Assembly: GCF_009192745.1 (NCBI RefSeq)
Contig: NZ_VTFV01000001.1
Location: 1-64,000, forward strand
DNA length: 64,000 bases
Direction: 5' to 3'
From: Arthrobacter citreus
GTDB taxonomy: Bacteria > Actinomycetota > Actinomycetes > Actinomycetales > Micrococcaceae
The number at the start of each line of letters is the position of its first letter. Positions within the stretch are counted from its first letter, which is position 1. Below the pieces are notes generated by a model, which did not search any database, was not told where the DNA came from, and worked only from the letters and a program-made list of their open reading frames with translations. The position numbers and the translations under genes were made by a program. Below are positions 42,693 to 51,438 of the stretch, piece after piece.

Positions 42693-43236
42693 CTTCCGCG
42701 GCCTCCTTTCCTGCGATTTGCTCCCTGAGCGCCAGGAGCGCCCGTCTCTGAAGTTGTTTGACGGTGTTGACCGTCTTCCCCATGATCTGCGCGGATTCCT
42801 CCAGCGACAGGTCCGCCACTACCCTCAGCAGCAGGACTTCGCGTTGCGGGCCGGTGAGCCCGTCCAGCATCTGCGCCGCCACCAGCCCGGATTCAAGCAC
42901 GGTGTCTTCTGCCGAGTCGGTGGATCTGGTGTCGAGCTGCGGATCATACGGAGCAGGGGCCGGCTGGCGCTCACGACGGCGGTGCTCATCCACCACCCGG
43001 GCATGGGCTACCGAAAAAGCGAAGGTGCGCAGCCCTGAAGGACCTCCTGTGACCGTGGAGATCTTGGAAAAAACCGTCAGGAAAACGTCCTGCGTCAGCG
43101 CTTCCGGATCCTCGCATCCCTTGGACCTGAGATAGCCAAGGACCGCGGGTGCCAGCGACTCGTAAACCGCCCGCAATGCCGCCGGATTGTTTTCACGCGC
43201 CGCAGAGACCATGGGCTCTGTCAGCGGGTCAGCCAA
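42664..43236 (-). CDS. ECF-type RNA polymerase sigma factor
   Basis: 190 aa from TTG at 43236, supported by GAAGGA seven bases upstream; an ATG eight codons later is the alternative. Region 2 covers about 15-90 (ALRAVYESLAPAVLGYLRSKG; DPEALTQDVFLTVF; FAFSVAHARVVDEHRRR). Region 4 covers about 120-175 (LTGPQREVLLLRVVADLSLEESAQIMGKTVNTVKQLQRRALLAL). It heads a two-gene unit with the membrane protein gene. The stimulus and regulon are unknown. Confidence 0.85.
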   Translation of the reverse strand: MADPLTEPMVSAARENNPAALRAVYESLAPAVLGYLRSKGCEDPEALTQDVFLTVFSKISTVTGGPSGLRTFAFSVAHARVVDEHRRRERQPAPAPYDPQLDTRSTDSAEDTVLESGLVAAQMLDGLTGPQREVLLLRVVADLSLEESAQIMGKTVNTVKQLQRRALLALREQIAGKEAAEDEQHVQQPQ

Positions 43237-43569
43237 GGCGGGGTCCTTCGGTCTGGGACGTTGGGGCGAACCAAATCGTACCCCGCCCAGGCTGATCCTG
43301 CTCAGGAGATGGCCGCGCCGTTGCTCGTTGGGGGGATGAGCCACGGCGCGGCCATTACACATACGTAATCGCCCGGGGAATCGAAAAGGTTATGCGGATT
43401 CGGGAAAAGTTTTTTGCCGGTCCCCGCTCCCAGAGCGTTCGGAGGAGAATGTGGAAGACTTGACGGCGGTCCGCCCTTCCTCGGCGGATCCGTAACGGCG
43501 GCCCAAAGCAACCCACCTGCCCGCTCCAATCCAGCAATACCGGACCCCGCGGGTCCGGCCAGGAAGATC
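43237..43569. other. divergent regulatory region between sigma gene and amino-acid permease
   Basis: About 330 bases with AT-richer segments near 43380-43420 that may hold promoters for both sides. Open frames here overlap one another and lack ribosome-binding sites. A strong inverted repeat at 43309-43355 is listed separately. Confidence 0.45.
43309..43355. repeat. 13-bp perfect inverted repeat upstream of the ECF sigma gene
   Basis: ATGGCCGCGCCGT (43309-43321) and its exact complement (43343-43355) enclose a 21-base loop, 73 bases before the sigma gene start. No U-run follows on either strand. It could be a leader hairpin of the sigma mRNA or an operator. Confidence 0.6.
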
Positions 43570-44982
43570 ATGCCCAGCACCACGCCTCACCACACAGATC
43601 TAAAGCGCGGCCTTTCGCTGCGGCACATCCGCTTCATCGCCCTTGGATCCGCAATCGGAACAGGGCTGTTCTACGGTTCATCCGAAACCATCCAGGCCGC
43701 AGGCCCCGCTGTCCTGATTGCCTACATCATCGCCGGGTGCGCCGTGTTCCTGGTCATGCGGGCACTGGGAGAGATGGCCGTCCGCCACCCGGTGGCGGGT
43801 TCCTTTTCCCAGTACGCCGGCCGCTACCTCGGTCCGCGCCTTGGTTTCCTTACCGGCTGGACGTTTGCCTTCGAGATGATCATCGTGGCCATCGCGGACA
43901 TGACGGCGGTGAGCATGTATATGGGCCTCTGGTTCCCGGACACACCGGGATGGGTGTGGATGATCGCGGCGATGCTCCTGATCGGCGGGCTGAACCTCAT
44001 GCGGGTCAGTGTCTTTGGCGAGATGGAGTTCTGGTTCACCCTGATCAAGGTTTCCACCATCATCGCCATGATCGCCGGAGGGCTGTACCTGATTGTCTTC
44101 GGTGTCAGCACCGGCGGCTACGAGCCTGGCGTCAACCACCTGGTGGACCATGGCGGGTTCGCACCCTTTGGCGTGTGGGGCATCGTCATGAGCCTGGGAA
44201 TCGTGGTGTTCTCCTTCGGCGGGATCGAGACCCTCGGCGTCACTGCCGGTGAGACCGGAGACCCGCAGCGGGCCATCCCCAAGGCCGTGAACACCGTCCC
44301 GGTGCGCATCCTGCTCTTCTACGTCCTGTCCCTCGGCGTGATGCTCTGCCTGCTTCCGTGGGACCGGATCGGGTCCGAAGGCAGTCCCTTTGTCCAGGTC
44401 TTTGCCGGGATAGGCATCCCGTTCGCTGAGCACGTGATCAACGCCGTGGTGCTCACTGCTGCCCTGTCCGCGATGAACTCGATCTTCTATGCGGCCTCGC
44501 GGACCATGTACGGCCTGGCCGAGCAGGGACATGCGCCGAAGAGCTTCACCAGCGTCTCCCGCTACGGGGTGCCGGTGTGGCCCGTGGTCATCATCATGGC
44601 GAGCCTCATCGCGGGCCTGGGCCTCTATCTGTGGATTCCGGAGCAGCTGTTCCTGGTGGTCGCTTCCACCGCCACCTTCGCCACGATCTTCACCTGGTCT
44701 TCGATCCTGCTCAGCCACCACCGGATGCGCCGGCAGATGCGGCGGGACGGTACGCCGTCGGCCGGTTTCGCCTTCCCGGGGTGGCCGGTGCTGAACTACA
44801 TCGTCCTGGGCTTCATGGCCCTGGTGACGGTAATCCTCGCGTTCACAGCCCCGGGACGCACGGCCCTGGCGGTCGGCGTGGTGTGGCTGCTCCTGATGCT
44901 CGCTGCGTACCGCTTCCTGGTTAAGGACGAAGGCCGCAGGCCGATCGAGCTGCCCGAACCGGCAAGCAACGCCCAGCGCTAA
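43570..44982 (+). CDS. amino-acid permease (APC superfamily, AAT family)
   Basis: 470 aa with about twelve membrane segments. The N-terminal signature is LKRGLSLRHIRFIALGSAIGTGLFYGSSETIQAAGPA; GEMAVRHPVAGSFSQYAGRYLGPRLGFLTGW and IETLGVTAGETGDPQRAIPKAVNTV follow, as in the ProY/GabP/AnsP group. AGGAAG precedes the ATG at 43570. The substrate cannot be set from sequence; proline, GABA, histidine and aromatic acids are candidates. Confidence 0.9.
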   Translation: MPSTTPHHTDLKRGLSLRHIRFIALGSAIGTGLFYGSSETIQAAGPAVLIAYIIAGCAVFLVMRALGEMAVRHPVAGSFSQYAGRYLGPRLGFLTGWTFAFEMIIVAIADMTAVSMYMGLWFPDTPGWVWMIAAMLLIGGLNLMRVSVFGEMEFWFTLIKVSTIIAMIAGGLYLIVFGVSTGGYEPGVNHLVDHGGFAPFGVWGIVMSLGIVVFSFGGIETLGVTAGETGDPQRAIPKAVNTVPVRILLFYVLSLGVMLCLLPWDRIGSEGSPFVQVFAGIGIPFAEHVINAVVLTAALSAMNSIFYAASRTMYGLAEQGHAPKSFTSVSRYGVPVWPVVIIMASLIAGLGLYLWIPEQLFLVVASTATFATIFTWSSILLSHHRMRRQMRRDGTPSAGFAFPGWPVLNYIVLGFMALVTVILAFTAPGRTALAVGVVWLLLMLAAYRFLVKDEGRRPIELPEPASNAQR

Positions 44983-45000
44983 CCCGCCCCTCAAGGCAGG

Positions 45001-45801
45001 CTAGGGCGCTATCTCCTCGGCGGCAGCGAACCGCCGGTTGGCCAGCACCGGAAGGTACTCACGGACTTCCTCGATCCGGGTCCGCACCACGTCCGCCGTT
45101 GCTACGGCTTCGCTTTCCTCGCCGAGGAAGACCTCCGGTACTCCCATGGGGTCCAGGATCGCCGAGTGGCCGATGGTGTGGCCGCTGGCTGTTCCGGCCG
45201 CGGCCACCCAGACAGTGTTCTCAATGGCCCGTGCCTTCAGCAGCGTTTCCCAGTGGTCGATCTTGTGCTCACCTTTGAACCAGGCTGCCGGAACGGCGAT
45301 CAGGTCCGCGTCCTGCACTGCCAGCGCCCGGGCCAGTTCCGGGAAGCGCAGGTCATAGCAGGTCATCAGGCCCACCCGGAGGTCGCCCAGCTCCACCACC
45401 TGGACGCCCCGGTCTCCGGGCTTTATGCGGGTGGACTCGGAATAGCTGAACGCATCGTAGAGGTGCAGTTTGCGGTACGTGGCCGCAATACGGCCGTCGG
45501 CTTCAATAGCCACCAGCGTGTTGTAGGGACGCTCCTCACCGGAGGATTCGTAACCGCCGGCAACGACGGCGATGCCCAGTTGTGCAGCGGCCAGGGACAG
45601 CCGCTGCACGAAGGTGCTCCACCCGGCGTCCACGGCAGCTGCCAGCGGACCGTCCACCTTGCCGATGCTGAACATCGACTCTTCCGGGAACACGATCAGT
45701 TCCGATCCTTCGGCCCTGGCCTTCTCGGCCAGCGAGCGCATCACCGCCAGGTTGGCTTCGACGTCGCCGCCTGGACTGAACTGACCTACGCTGACCAACA
45801 T
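45001..45801 (-). CDS. carbon-nitrogen hydrolase (nitrilase superfamily)
   Basis: 266 aa. The catalytic triad is visible: Glu in IVFPEESMF (near 40), Lys in TYRKLHLYDAFSYSE (near 111) and Cys in MTCYDLRFPELAR (near 147), with AAWFKGEHKIDHWETLLKARAIEN following. The LRFPE context resembles omega-amidase/deaminated-glutathione amidase (Nit1) relatives. It acts on an amide of small size; the substrate is unknown. It converges closely on the permease gene. Confidence 0.88.
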   Translation of the reverse strand: MLVSVGQFSPGGDVEANLAVMRSLAEKARAEGSELIVFPEESMFSIGKVDGPLAAAVDAGWSTFVQRLSLAAAQLGIAVVAGGYESSGEERPYNTLVAIEADGRIAATYRKLHLYDAFSYSESTRIKPGDRGVQVVELGDLRVGLMTCYDLRFPELARALAVQDADLIAVPAAWFKGEHKIDHWETLLKARAIENTVWVAAAGTASGHTIGHSAILDPMGVPEVFLGEESEAVATADVVRTRIEEVREYLPVLANRRFAAAEEIAP

Positions 45802-45841
45802 GGGGAACCGCCTTGCCTTCGGGACCGGATGTGACCCCAGC

Positions 45842-46960
45842 CTAGTGCAGGTCCTCGAAGTGCAGCACAGGTTTCAGGACCCGCCCGGACTTTGCGTCGG
45901 CGGCCGCCGTATTGATGTCCCCGAACGCGTAGCGGGTGATCATTTTCTGCAGCGGGAACCGGCCCTGCTGAACCAGGTCCACCAGGGCGGGGAGGAAGAG
46001 CTGCGGCGTCGAGTCCCCTTCCGTGATCCCTAGCACCTGCCTGCCGTTGAGCATGAAGTTCACATCCAGTTCCACCGTTGACCCCGGAGCGGGGGCGCCG
46101 ATCAGGCCCAGCTTGCCCAGCGGTGCCAGGGCGTCTGCTGCCGTGGCCGCAACCCGGGTGCTGCCCGTGGTTTCCAGGGCGTGGGTGACCCCAGCGCCGT
46201 CGGTCAGTTCAAACAGGGCCTGCAGTGCGTCGGTGCTGCCGGAATTCACGACGTCGGTGGCCCCCAGCTCGCGGGCAAGCTCCAGCCTCGAGTCCACCAG
46301 GTCCATCACCACAATGCGGGTTGACCCTCCAAGGGCTGCAGCCATCACCGCGGAGAGGCCCACGGGGCCGGCACCGAACACGGCAAGGGTGGAGCCCGGT
46401 TCGGGACGCAGTACGTTCATGACTGCCCCGGCTCCGGTCTGGATGCCGCAACCAAGCGGGGCGAGGAGCGAAAGGTCGGCGTCGGGATCCACCTTGGTGA
46501 CGCCGCGTTCATCCGCCAGCACCAGGTTCGAGAAGGAGGACTGCGCGAAGAAATGCCCGTGGACACCTTTCCCGTCCTTGCTGATGGTGGCGCTGCCGTC
46601 CAGCCGCTGCCCGCCCACCAGGTTCAGTTCCAGGAAGTACGTGCAGTAGGCAGGGTGGCCGCTGCGGCAGTTCCGGCACACGCCACAGCTGGTGAAGCTG
46701 AGCAGTACATGGTCACCCGGAACCACGGAGGTCACGGCGGAGCCGACGGCTTCCACGATTCCGGCTCCCTCGTGCCCCAGGACTCCGGGCAGTGGAAAGG
46801 GAATGTGCCCTGCCTGGACGCCAAGGTCCGTACCGCACACGCCGGCTGCCTCTACACGGACCAGGACCTCGTCGGGTCGGGGGTCGTCCAGGACCACGTC
46901 GGTTATTTCGAAGGGTTCGTTGATGCCGCGCAGGATCGCGGCACGCGCCTGGGTAGTCAT
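45842..46960 (-). CDS. zinc-dependent alcohol dehydrogenase, aryl-alcohol type
   Basis: 372 aa medium-chain dehydrogenase. Catalytic zinc ligands lie in GVCGTD, GHEGAG and GCGIQTGAGA; the structural zinc is bound by the four Cys of SCGVCRNCRSGHPAYC. The NAD site is VFGAGPVGLSAVMAA. The size and GCGIQTG motif match benzyl-alcohol/mycothiol-type AdhC-like enzymes. The ATG at 46960 follows a GTG three codons upstream that could also serve. No neighbouring pathway genes point to a substrate. Confidence 0.85.
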   Translation of the reverse strand: MTTQARAAILRGINEPFEITDVVLDDPRPDEVLVRVEAAGVCGTDLGVQAGHIPFPLPGVLGHEGAGIVEAVGSAVTSVVPGDHVLLSFTSCGVCRNCRSGHPAYCTYFLELNLVGGQRLDGSATISKDGKGVHGHFFAQSSFSNLVLADERGVTKVDPDADLSLLAPLGCGIQTGAGAVMNVLRPEPGSTLAVFGAGPVGLSAVMAAALGGSTRIVVMDLVDSRLELARELGATDVVNSGSTDALQALFELTDGAGVTHALETTGSTRVAATAADALAPLGKLGLIGAPAPGSTVELDVNFMLNGRQVLGITEGDSTPQLFLPALVDLVQQGRFPLQKMITRYAFGDINTAAADAKSGRVLKPVLHFEDLH

Positions 46961-47008
46961 AAGCCCCACGCTACGCGGGCAGGTGCCTGCGCGTCAGGAG
47001 TCCGGACA

Positions 47009-47053
47009 CGGATCGGGGCGGCAGGCTGAAAGTCCGCCTGCCGCCCCGATCCG
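47009..47053. terminator. 18-bp perfect hairpin between hsp20 and the dehydrogenase gene
   Basis: CGGATCGGGGCGGCAGGC (47009-47026) pairs exactly with 47036-47053 around a nine-base loop, 13 bases past the hsp20 stop. There is no U-run, so it would be an actinobacterial-style hairpin-only terminator or an mRNA 3'-end stabiliser. Confidence 0.65.
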
Positions 47054-47065
47054 GACGCAGCCCCG

Positions 47066-47515
47066 TTAGGCGTTGACCGCCTCGGCGTCCTGGCGGTCTT
47101 CCGCAGCACTGAGGGAGGCACTGGAGCCGGACTGCACCTCGATGCGGCGCGGCTTGGCCTTTTCGCTGACCGGAATGATCACGTTGAGCACGCCATTCTC
47201 ATAGTGGGCGGTAATGCCGTCGGTATCGATGCCCTGGCCCAGGCTGAGCTGGCGCAGGAAGGACCCGCCTTCGCGTTCCCGGGTGAGCCACTGGACGCCG
47301 TCCGTACCGCGCAGTGTGCGCTCGGCACGGATGGTCAGCAGCTGTCCGTCGACGTCGATGTCCACGGACCCCGGATCGATGCCGGGAAGGTCAACGCTCA
47401 GGACGTACCGGTCATCCTGCCGGTACAGGTCCATGGGCATGCCGCGCAGGGATTCACTGCGGACGGCCTGGGCAAAACGGTCAAGTTCACGGAACGGATC
47501 AAAGCGTGTTGCCAT
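47066..47515 (-). CDS. small heat-shock protein, Hsp20/alpha-crystallin family
   Basis: 149 aa ATP-independent holdase. The alpha-crystallin domain spans about 38-130: YVLSVDLPGIDPGSVDIDVDGQLLTIRAER and SFLRQLSLGQGIDTDGITAHYENGVLNVIIPVSEKAKPRRIEV, ending in the typical A-x-x-x-G-V-L pattern. The short N-terminus (DPFRELDRFAQAV) is usual for bacterial members. GGAG precedes the ATG. Upstream it carries both HspR and HrcA type operators, so it should be strongly heat induced. Confidence 0.93.
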   Translation of the reverse strand: MATRFDPFRELDRFAQAVRSESLRGMPMDLYRQDDRYVLSVDLPGIDPGSVDIDVDGQLLTIRAERTLRGTDGVQWLTREREGGSFLRQLSLGQGIDTDGITAHYENGVLNVIIPVSEKAKPRRIEVQSGSSASLSAAEDRQDAEAVNA

Positions 47516-47572
47516 CACAAATCAACTCCTTCACTCCGCTGTACGCAGCGGGCTGATCTGCCATTTCGATTC

Positions 47573-47599
47573 AAAGTTGAGTTGGCTTCACTCAACTTT
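47573..47599. promoter_or_regulatory. HAIR element (HspR operator)
   Basis: Ten-bp perfect arms AAAGTTGAGT and ACTCAACTTT with a seven-base spacer. The consensus HAIR site is CTTGAGT-N7-ACTCAAG, matched at TTGAGT-N7-ACTCAA. It lies 58 bases before the hsp20 ATG. Confidence 0.85.
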
Positions 47600-47609
47600 C
47601 GGCAGTAGA

Positions 47610-47636
47610 TTAGCACTTGCAACGCGAGAGTGCTAA
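47610..47636. promoter_or_regulatory. CIRCE element (HrcA operator)
   Basis: TTAGCACTT-N9-GAGTGCTAA, one mismatch from the consensus TTAGCACTC-N9-GAGTGCTAA. It lies eleven bases from the HAIR site, between hsp20 and the divergent membrane-protein gene. Confidence 0.9.
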
Positions 47637-47709
47637 CCCGGGTTGCTGGAGCGGAAATACCCGGTTCCGCCCGCTTTCATTCGAACCTCGTCTGGAAGGA
47701 AAGGAAGCA

Positions 47710-48339
47710 GTGTCCCATCCTGCGTTGTTCCGGTTTGGAACAGCCAACCGCACCGAACACCTGGAGAAACTCCGCACACTCCCCAGCCGGCTGGCCGGCT
47801 CGGCCCCGTCCCCTGCACTTGATGCGGCCGGCTGGATCAGCGGACTGTGGCTGGCCGCCGCGCTGCTGGGCATTGGTGTTTTCTCAGGCGGAACAACTTC
47901 CCTGGTGCTGGCGGTGGTGCTGCTCTACGGCACCGGCGCCGCGCTGGCCGTACTGGGGTGGCTGGCCTGGCGGGCCCTCAGCCTGCGAATGCGCCGGCGT
48001 GCTGCCTCCGAGCCAGGGGCATCGGCGGCCCGGGACTTCCTGGCCGCAACAGCTTCGGCCCGTGAAGAGATCATCCAGGCACTCTTCCCCGCTGGAGCCA
48101 CCGGAACGCCCGAAGTACTGCGGGCAACGGCGCCGGCACGGGCGGCTGCAGCGGCCGCTCCCAACAGCCCCCTCCCGGCGAAGGCACCCGGCGGCGGCCC
48201 CGGTGCTGCTCCCCGGACCTCGCCGCGTTCGGGCAAATCTCCGATCCGCAAGAAGGCCAACTGCAAGTCCGCCCACCGGCGCCGCGGCGCAAAACCGCCC
48301 GCCCCGCCGGTGCAGGATGATTTCGCCCGCGCCGCCTAG
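47710..48339 (+). CDS. membrane protein with basic, Pro/Ala-rich tail, hypothetical
   Basis: 209 aa from GTG at 47710 (AAGGAAAGGAAG upstream). Two membrane helices are predicted at about 41-60 and 68-88, followed by a cytoplasmic Ala/Pro-rich region and a very basic end (SPIRKKANCKSAHRRRGAK). No family recognised. It is divergent from hsp20 across the HAIR and CIRCE sites and may share the heat control. Confidence 0.65.
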   Translation: MSHPALFRFGTANRTEHLEKLRTLPSRLAGSAPSPALDAAGWISGLWLAAALLGIGVFSGGTTSLVLAVVLLYGTGAALAVLGWLAWRALSLRMRRRAASEPGASAARDFLAATASAREEIIQALFPAGATGTPEVLRATAPARAAAAAAPNSPLPAKAPGGGPGAAPRTSPRSGKSPIRKKANCKSAHRRRGAKPPAPPVQDDFARAA

Positions 48340-48350
48340 ACTGGGGCGCC

Positions 48351-49343
48351 ATGGAGGAAATCAAGGAACCCGTCCAGCTGTCGCTGGAAAACGGGAAGCT
48401 AAACCCGGCTGCGGCAGGCTTCACCCGCTCACCGCTGCACGCGTTTGCGGACCTTCCCCAGGGGCTGCTGCACGGCTGGCGGACCAAGCGCTGGGAGTAC
48501 TGGGGCGTGCTGACTCCGGACCTGGTGCTCGGCATGACCATTGCGCACCTGGACTATGCCGCCACGCTCCAGCTGTACGTCTTCGAGCGTGCCACCGGCA
48601 AGGAAATCGCCAGCGATCCCCTCTCGCTTCCCCCGGGATCCACCGCGCTCCTGCCCGAAACCCTCCCGCCCATCACCGCAGTGGGCACGATGGGCGGGCT
48701 GCACCTTCGCTTCCATGACGACGACGGCGGCACGCATCTGCGGGCGGAGTCGCCGCGCGTCGGCGTCGAGCTTTACGCCCCCGCGGAAGGCGACGTGCTT
48801 GGAGTCGTTGTTCCATGGTCGGACACGCGCTACCAGTACACACTCAAGGACGTGGCCCGGCGGGTCAGCGGCACCGTCACGGTTGACGGGCGGGAGTATC
48901 CGGTGGGCAAGGGCGCCTTCGCCGTGCTGGACCGCGGACGCGGACGCTGGCCATATTCGAGGCGCTGGAACTGGGCCGCCGGCTATGGCGCCTCGGGCGG
49001 GACCCGGCTTGGCCTGCAGCTTGGCGGGATGTGGACGGAGGGGACTCCCGCAACGGAAAACGCGTTGATCGTGGACGGCGTGCTGCATCATTACGACGGC
49101 GAGCTGGAGTTCAGCTACGACCTCACCGATCCGCACGCGCCCTGGCAGGTGCGCGGGCACTGGATCGACGCCACGCTGACCCCGTTCCACCGGCGCTTCG
49201 CCGCAACCAACGTTTTGGCCGTCGCCTCAAAGACCTGGCAGGCCTTCGGCGCCTGGTCCGGCTGGGCCGCTGCTCCGGACGGCACGCGCTATGGGTTGGA
49301 AGGCGTGCACGGCTGGATCGAGGAGGCACGCAACCGCTGGTAA
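48351..49343 (+). CDS. DUF2804-family protein
   Basis: 330 aa. Family features are KRWEYWGVLTPDLVLGMTIAHLDY, a long beta-rich middle part, DRGRGRWPYSRRWNWAAGYG, and C-terminal HGWIEEARNRW. DUF2804 resembles lipocalin/AttH-like beta proteins; no activity is known. It starts eleven bases after the preceding gene and is probably co-transcribed. Confidence 0.85.
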   Translation: MEEIKEPVQLSLENGKLNPAAAGFTRSPLHAFADLPQGLLHGWRTKRWEYWGVLTPDLVLGMTIAHLDYAATLQLYVFERATGKEIASDPLSLPPGSTALLPETLPPITAVGTMGGLHLRFHDDDGGTHLRAESPRVGVELYAPAEGDVLGVVVPWSDTRYQYTLKDVARRVSGTVTVDGREYPVGKGAFAVLDRGRGRWPYSRRWNWAAGYGASGGTRLGLQLGGMWTEGTPATENALIVDGVLHHYDGELEFSYDLTDPHAPWQVRGHWIDATLTPFHRRFAATNVLAVASKTWQAFGAWSGWAAAPDGTRYGLEGVHGWIEEARNRW

Positions 49344-49531
49344 GTCGCCCGCGCGCAGATTCCCACCCTCTGTGGCTGCTGTGCCCTGGTGGTTTCCCGC
49401 TGGTCCCACCCGTACCGGCGGCTGGGAAACCGCACACCCGGCACGTCCCACCCACACGTTTACCGGCTCTTTCGCCAATGGCACCCGGCTGCTAGGTTCT
49501 TACCGACCTCACCGATCCGAAGGAGCTCCAC

Positions 49532-49894
49532 GTGGCCAACAGGTTTTCCTCCCTCGCCCTTGATGCCGTCAACGTGGAGAGCCAGGCCAGTTTCTGGACC
49601 GCTGCCCTGGGTTACCGGGTCGCCGAACTGTTCGACGGCGGCATCTCCCTGGCACCGGCGGAGGGAGTGGCAGGGCCTCCGATCGACATCGTCCCCGTCC
49701 CGGACGCCAAGACCGCGAAACTCCGCCTGCACATGGACCTGGTTCCCGACGGCTGCACCCAGGAAGAGGAAGTCGAGCGGCTGCTGGCTCTCGGAGCGGT
49801 GCGCGCCGACGTAGGGCAGGCACCGGATGTCCCCTGGGTTGTGCTGGCAGATCCTGAGGGCAACGAATTCTGCGTCCTTTCGGCGCGGGACTAG
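49532..49894 (+). CDS. VOC-family (glyoxalase-like) protein
   Basis: 120 aa single-domain protein of the vicinal oxygen chelate fold. Features are FSSLALDAVNVESQASFWTAALGY (beta-alpha module one), LRLHMDLVPDG with a candidate metal His, and VVLADPEGNEFCVLS, the conserved C-terminal strand with Glu ligand. The GTG start has GAAGGAG upstream. It could be a resistance-type or detoxification enzyme; the substrate is unknown. Confidence 0.85.
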   Translation: MANRFSSLALDAVNVESQASFWTAALGYRVAELFDGGISLAPAEGVAGPPIDIVPVPDAKTAKLRLHMDLVPDGCTQEEEVERLLALGAVRADVGQAPDVPWVVLADPEGNEFCVLSARD

Positions 49895-49908
49895 GCGCGC
49901 CGCAACGA

Positions 49909-49942
49909 AAAAGCCCCGCAGCCGTGAAGCTGCGGGGCTTTT
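49909..49942. terminator. bidirectional intrinsic terminator
   Basis: AAAAGCCCCGCAGC (49909-49922) pairs with GCTGCGGGGCTTTT (49929-49942) around CGTGAA. It has A-runs and T-runs on both sides and serves the convergent VOC and purA genes. Confidence 0.93.
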
Positions 49943-49951
49943 ACGTACGGA

Positions 49952-51241
49952 TTACTCGCCGATCAGGTCGCGGATCACGATCGTCTGGTCGCGGTCCGGG
50001 CCAACGCCGATCGCGGAGAACCGGGTGCCGGACATCTTCTCCAGTGCCAGCACGTAGTTGCGGGCGTTCTCCGGCAGGTCCTCGAGGGTCTTGGCGCCGG
50101 TGATGTCCTCGGTCCAGCCGTCGAAGTACTCGAAAATCGGCTTGGCGTGGTGGAAGTCGGTCTGCGTCATCGGCATCTCATCGAAACGCACGCCGTCGAC
50201 GTCGTAGGCCACACATACCGGGATCTTCTCGATGCCGGTAAGCACGTCCAGCTTGGTCACGAAGTAGTCCGTGAAACCGTTGACGCGGGAAGCGTGGCGC
50301 GCCAGCACGGCGTCGTACCAGCCGCAGCGGCGCGGGCGGCCGGTGTTTACGCCGAACTCGCCGCCGGTCTTCTGCAGGTACAGGCCCATGTCATCGAAGA
50401 GTTCCGTGGGGAACGGGCCGGCGCCAACGCGGGTGGTGTAGGCCTTGATGATGCCCACGGCGCGGTTGATGCGGGTGGGGCCAATGCCGGAGCCTACGGA
50501 TGCGCCGCCGGCCGTCGGGTTGGAGGACGTGACGAACGGGTAGGTGCCGTGGTCCACGTCCAGGAACGTGGCCTGGCCGCCTTCCATCAGGATTACCTTG
50601 CCCTCATCCAATGCGCGGTTCAGTTCATAGGTGGAGTCAATGACCATCGGGCGCAGGCGGTCCGCGTAGGAGAGGAAGTACTGCACCATCTCTTCCACGT
50701 CGACGTCGCGGCGGTTGTAGACCTTCAGCAGCAGCTGGTTCTTCTGCCGCAGCGAACCTTCCACCTTCTGGCGCAGGATCGACTCGTCGAAGATGTCCTG
50801 GACGCGGATGCCAAGCCGGGCAACCTTGTCCATGTAGGCCGGGCCAATACCGCGGCCGGTGGTGCCGATGGCACGCTTGCCCAGGAAGCGCTCGGTGACC
50901 TTGTCCATGACCTGGTGGAACGGTGCCACAAGGTGGGCGTTGGCGGAGATCCGCAGCTTGGAGGTGTCTGCGCCGCGCGCTTCAAGCCCGTCAATTTCGG
51001 TAAAGAGTGCCTCCAGGTTCACCACGCAGCCGTTGCCGATCACGGGAATGGCGTTGGGGCTCAGGATGCCGGCGGGCAGCAGCTTCAGTTCGTACTTTTC
51101 ACCGCCGACGACGACGGTGTGGCCGGCGTTGTTTCCCCCGTTGGGCTTGACGACGTAGTCGACGCGGCCGCCAAGCAGGTCGGTGGCCTTACCTTTACCT
51201 TCGTCGCCCCACTGGGCGCCGACGATGACAATTGCGGGCAT
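49952..51241 (-). CDS. purA: adenylosuccinate synthetase
   Basis: 429 aa. It joins aspartate to IMP with GTP, the first committed step to AMP. It begins [19 protein letters not shown] with the GDEGKGK phosphate loop. [48 protein letters not shown] and [13 protein letters not shown] are all canonical. GGGGGAGGA lies before the ATG at 51241. It is a single-gene unit ending in the bidirectional terminator. Confidence 0.97.
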   Translation of the reverse strand: MPAIVIVGAQWGDEGKGKATDLLGGRVDYVVKPNGGNNAGHTVVVGGEKYELKLLPAGILSPNAIPVIGNGCVVNLEALFTEIDGLEARGADTSKLRISANAHLVAPFHQVMDKVTERFLGKRAIGTTGRGIGPAYMDKVARLGIRVQDIFDESILRQKVEGSLRQKNQLLLKVYNRRDVDVEEMVQYFLSYADRLRPMVIDSTYELNRALDEGKVILMEGGQATFLDVDHGTYPFVTSSNPTAGGASVGSGIGPTRINRAVGIIKAYTTRVGAGPFPTELFDDMGLYLQKTGGEFGVNTGRPRRCGWYDAVLARHASRVNGFTDYFVTKLDVLTGIEKIPVCVAYDVDGVRFDEMPMTQTDFHHAKPIFEYFDGWTEDITGAKTLEDLPENARNYVLALEKMSGTRFSAIGVGPDRDQTIVIRDLIGE

Positions 51242-51438
51242 GGGATCCTCCCCCATTAGTTACGCTAGGGAGCCGCGCCAGGCGCTGAACCGCTACCGTG
51301 CATGAGAATGCCCCTGCACCGTGAGACTGAAGGACACAGGGGTCCATGATCCAGGTTGCGGGGCTCTTACCTGTCAAGTTTAGCCGATCTGCGGGTTTGC
51401 CCGTTTGGAAGCCGCGGACGGAGGCGTACGGTTTAGCC

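Noticed and set aside
43302-43593. Overlapping minus-strand frames upstream of the sigma factor
   Set aside because: No ribosome-binding site and no family; they overlap the probable promoters and the inverted repeat.
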